Source: Ruminococcus sp.
Lineage (GTDB): Bacteria; Bacillota; Clostridia; Oscillospirales; Ruminococcaceae
Reading direction: 5' to 3'
Length of the DNA stretch: 64,000 bases
NCBI RefSeq assembly: GCF_019417665.1
Contig: NZ_DXUU01000004.1
Span: 6,054-70,053 of the forward strand
The translations under genes and the position numbers were made by a program. Below are positions 63,139-64,000 of the stretch, in pieces (position 1 is the stretch's first letter; every line of letters starts with the position of its first letter). Below the pieces are notes generated by a model. That model was not told where the DNA came from. It made no database searches and saw only the letters and a program-made list of their open reading frames with translations.

Positions 63139-64000
63139 TTACGACGGCTGCTCTGCTTCGATCATGGGACGGTTCAGAATCTGCATGAACTCGTCTCCGG
63201 TGATGGTCTCGTGCTCGTAGAGATATTTTGCGATCTCGTGGAGCTTTCCCTGATTCGACTGGAGCATCTGCATGGCACGGTCGTACTGGGTCTGAATGAT
63301 TTCCGTGACCTTCTTGTCGATCTTCGTCTGGGTCTCCATGGAACAGGTGAGACTTGCGTCACCGCCCAGATACTGGCTCTGTACCGTTTCCATTGCCACC
63401 ATGCCGAATTCTTCGCTCATACCGAAGCGGCTCACCATAGAGCGTGCCAGCTTCGTTGCCTGTTCAATGTCGTTGGAGGCACCGGTTGTGATCTCGTGGA
63501 ATATCAATTCCTCTGCGGCACGTCCGCCGGTAAGAGTGGCGATCTTGTTTTCCATTTCCGTTTTTGTCATGAGGAAATGCTCGCCCTCGTCCACCTGCAT
63601 GGTATATCCCAGTGCGCCGGATGTCCGGGGAATAATGGTGATCTTCTGTACCGGTGCGGACTGGGACTGCATTGCTGCAACCAGGGCATGTCCTACCTCG
63701 TGGTAGGAAACGGTGAGTTTCTCCTTGTTGGAGAGTACCCGGTTTTTCTTCTGATATCCGGCAATGACCACTTCCACGCTCTCCATGAGATCTTCCTGTG
63801 TGGCACAGGATCTTCCCAGCCGGACGGCACGCAGTGCAGCTTCGTTAATGATATTCGCAAGCTCCGCACCGGATGCGCCGGCGGCTGTTCGGGCAATGGC
63901 AGAAAAGTCCACATTGCCGGCCAGCTTGATTTTCTTCGCATGGACTTTTAAAATGTCAATGCGCCCCTGGAGATCGGGCAGCTCTACGGGGATCCGCCGG
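63139..64000 (-). CDS. Second FtsH-type protease (partial, 5' end outside window)
   Basis: The C-terminal 286 codons of an FtsH paralogue run off the window edge. Visible are the end of the AAA module (RRIPVELPDLQGRIDILKVH), the lid (AGASGAELANIINEAALRA), the zinc site HEVGH and the protease region TGGRAAEELIFHEITTGASN (20 residues). It differs clearly from the ftsH at 38111 (HEAGH, acidic tail) and ends without an acidic tail (MIEAEQPS). Two FtsH proteins in one genome are common in clostridia. Confidence 0.93.
   Translation of the reverse strand, partial: RRIPVELPDLQGRIDILKVHAKKIKLAGNVDFSAIARTAAGASGAELANIINEAALRAVRLGRSCATQEDLMESVEVVIAGYQKKNRVLSNKEKLTVSYHEVGHALVAAMQSQSAPVQKITIIPRTSGALGYTMQVDEGEHFLMTKTEMENKIATLTGGRAAEELIFHEITTGASNDIEQATKLARSMVSRFGMSEEFGMVAMETVQSQYLGGDASLTCSMETQTKIDKKVTEIIQTQYDRAMQMLQSNQGKLHEIAKYLYEHETITGDEFMQILNRPMIEAEQPS

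Overview
This window looks like the chromosome of a cellulosome-type Ruminococcus or a close relative in the Oscillospiraceae. The basis is secreted proteins ending in type I dockerin modules, BspA-like leucine-rich-repeat proteins joined to dockerins, AGGAGG-type ribosome sites, frequent TTG starts, and a Gram-positive gene set (RNase J, GdpP, LuxS, YtrA-like GntR, BceAB-type transporter). The genus is inferred from gene content; I saw no rRNA, tRNA or CRISPR.

Layout. 1-1219: the 3' end of one dockerin gene, then a complete dockerin protein with a nearly identical 3' end. 1396-5297: sbcDC. 5308-8898: a BceAB-type peptide-antibiotic transporter behind a BceR-like operator, followed by a tiny membrane peptide and a lipoprotein. 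8964-11263 (minus): a secretion operon of a lone dockerin, a trypsin-fold protease and a dockerin protein. 11409-13952 (minus): a DUF4253 protein and the BceRS-like two-component system that probably controls the transporter. 14024-17454: trmO, a CHAP amidase, an XRE regulator and enolase. 17723-22332 (minus): marR and a two-gene ABC exporter with a palindromic operator. 22505-27434: a CmpB-like membrane protein, an HD protein, a glucosaminidase with wall-binding repeats, and a YdbS/YdbT-like PH-domain pair. 27704-29068: a sodium:alanine symporter.

From 29105 to 40096 lies a housekeeping run: rnj (after a long leader), gdpP, rplI, an unknown membrane protein, dnaB, tilS, hpt and ftsH. 40237-41388 is an LRR-dockerin gene broken by a stop codon inside the dockerin. 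Then come luxS, a multi-pass membrane protein, an MBL-fold hydrolase, a YdcF-like protein and a GT-C-like glycosyltransferase. 47092-49743 (minus) is a zinc ABC uptake operon with a Fur/Zur-like operator. 50246-53847 is a YtrA-type GntR/ABC operon, followed by a VanY-like carboxypeptidase. 54906-57250 (minus) holds O-acetylhomoserine sulfhydrylase and a UPF0104 membrane protein. 57315-59829 is an A+T-rich type II restriction-modification island that abuts the 3' remnant of an LRR-dockerin gene. asnB, an intact LRR-dockerin gene and a partial second ftsH close the window.

The most striking non-gene signal is a family of hairpin elements (17513-17690, 29323-29485, 49759-49920). The first two share an ungapped 98-base core whose differences are mostly paired, compensatory changes. 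The latter two have matching terminal inverted repeats and sit, in the same orientation, between a consensus promoter and the first gene of rnj and of the zinc operon. A second repeat family (13987, 27545, 44726, 48667) has landed at gene ends and appears to supply a stop codon and a ribosome-binding site.
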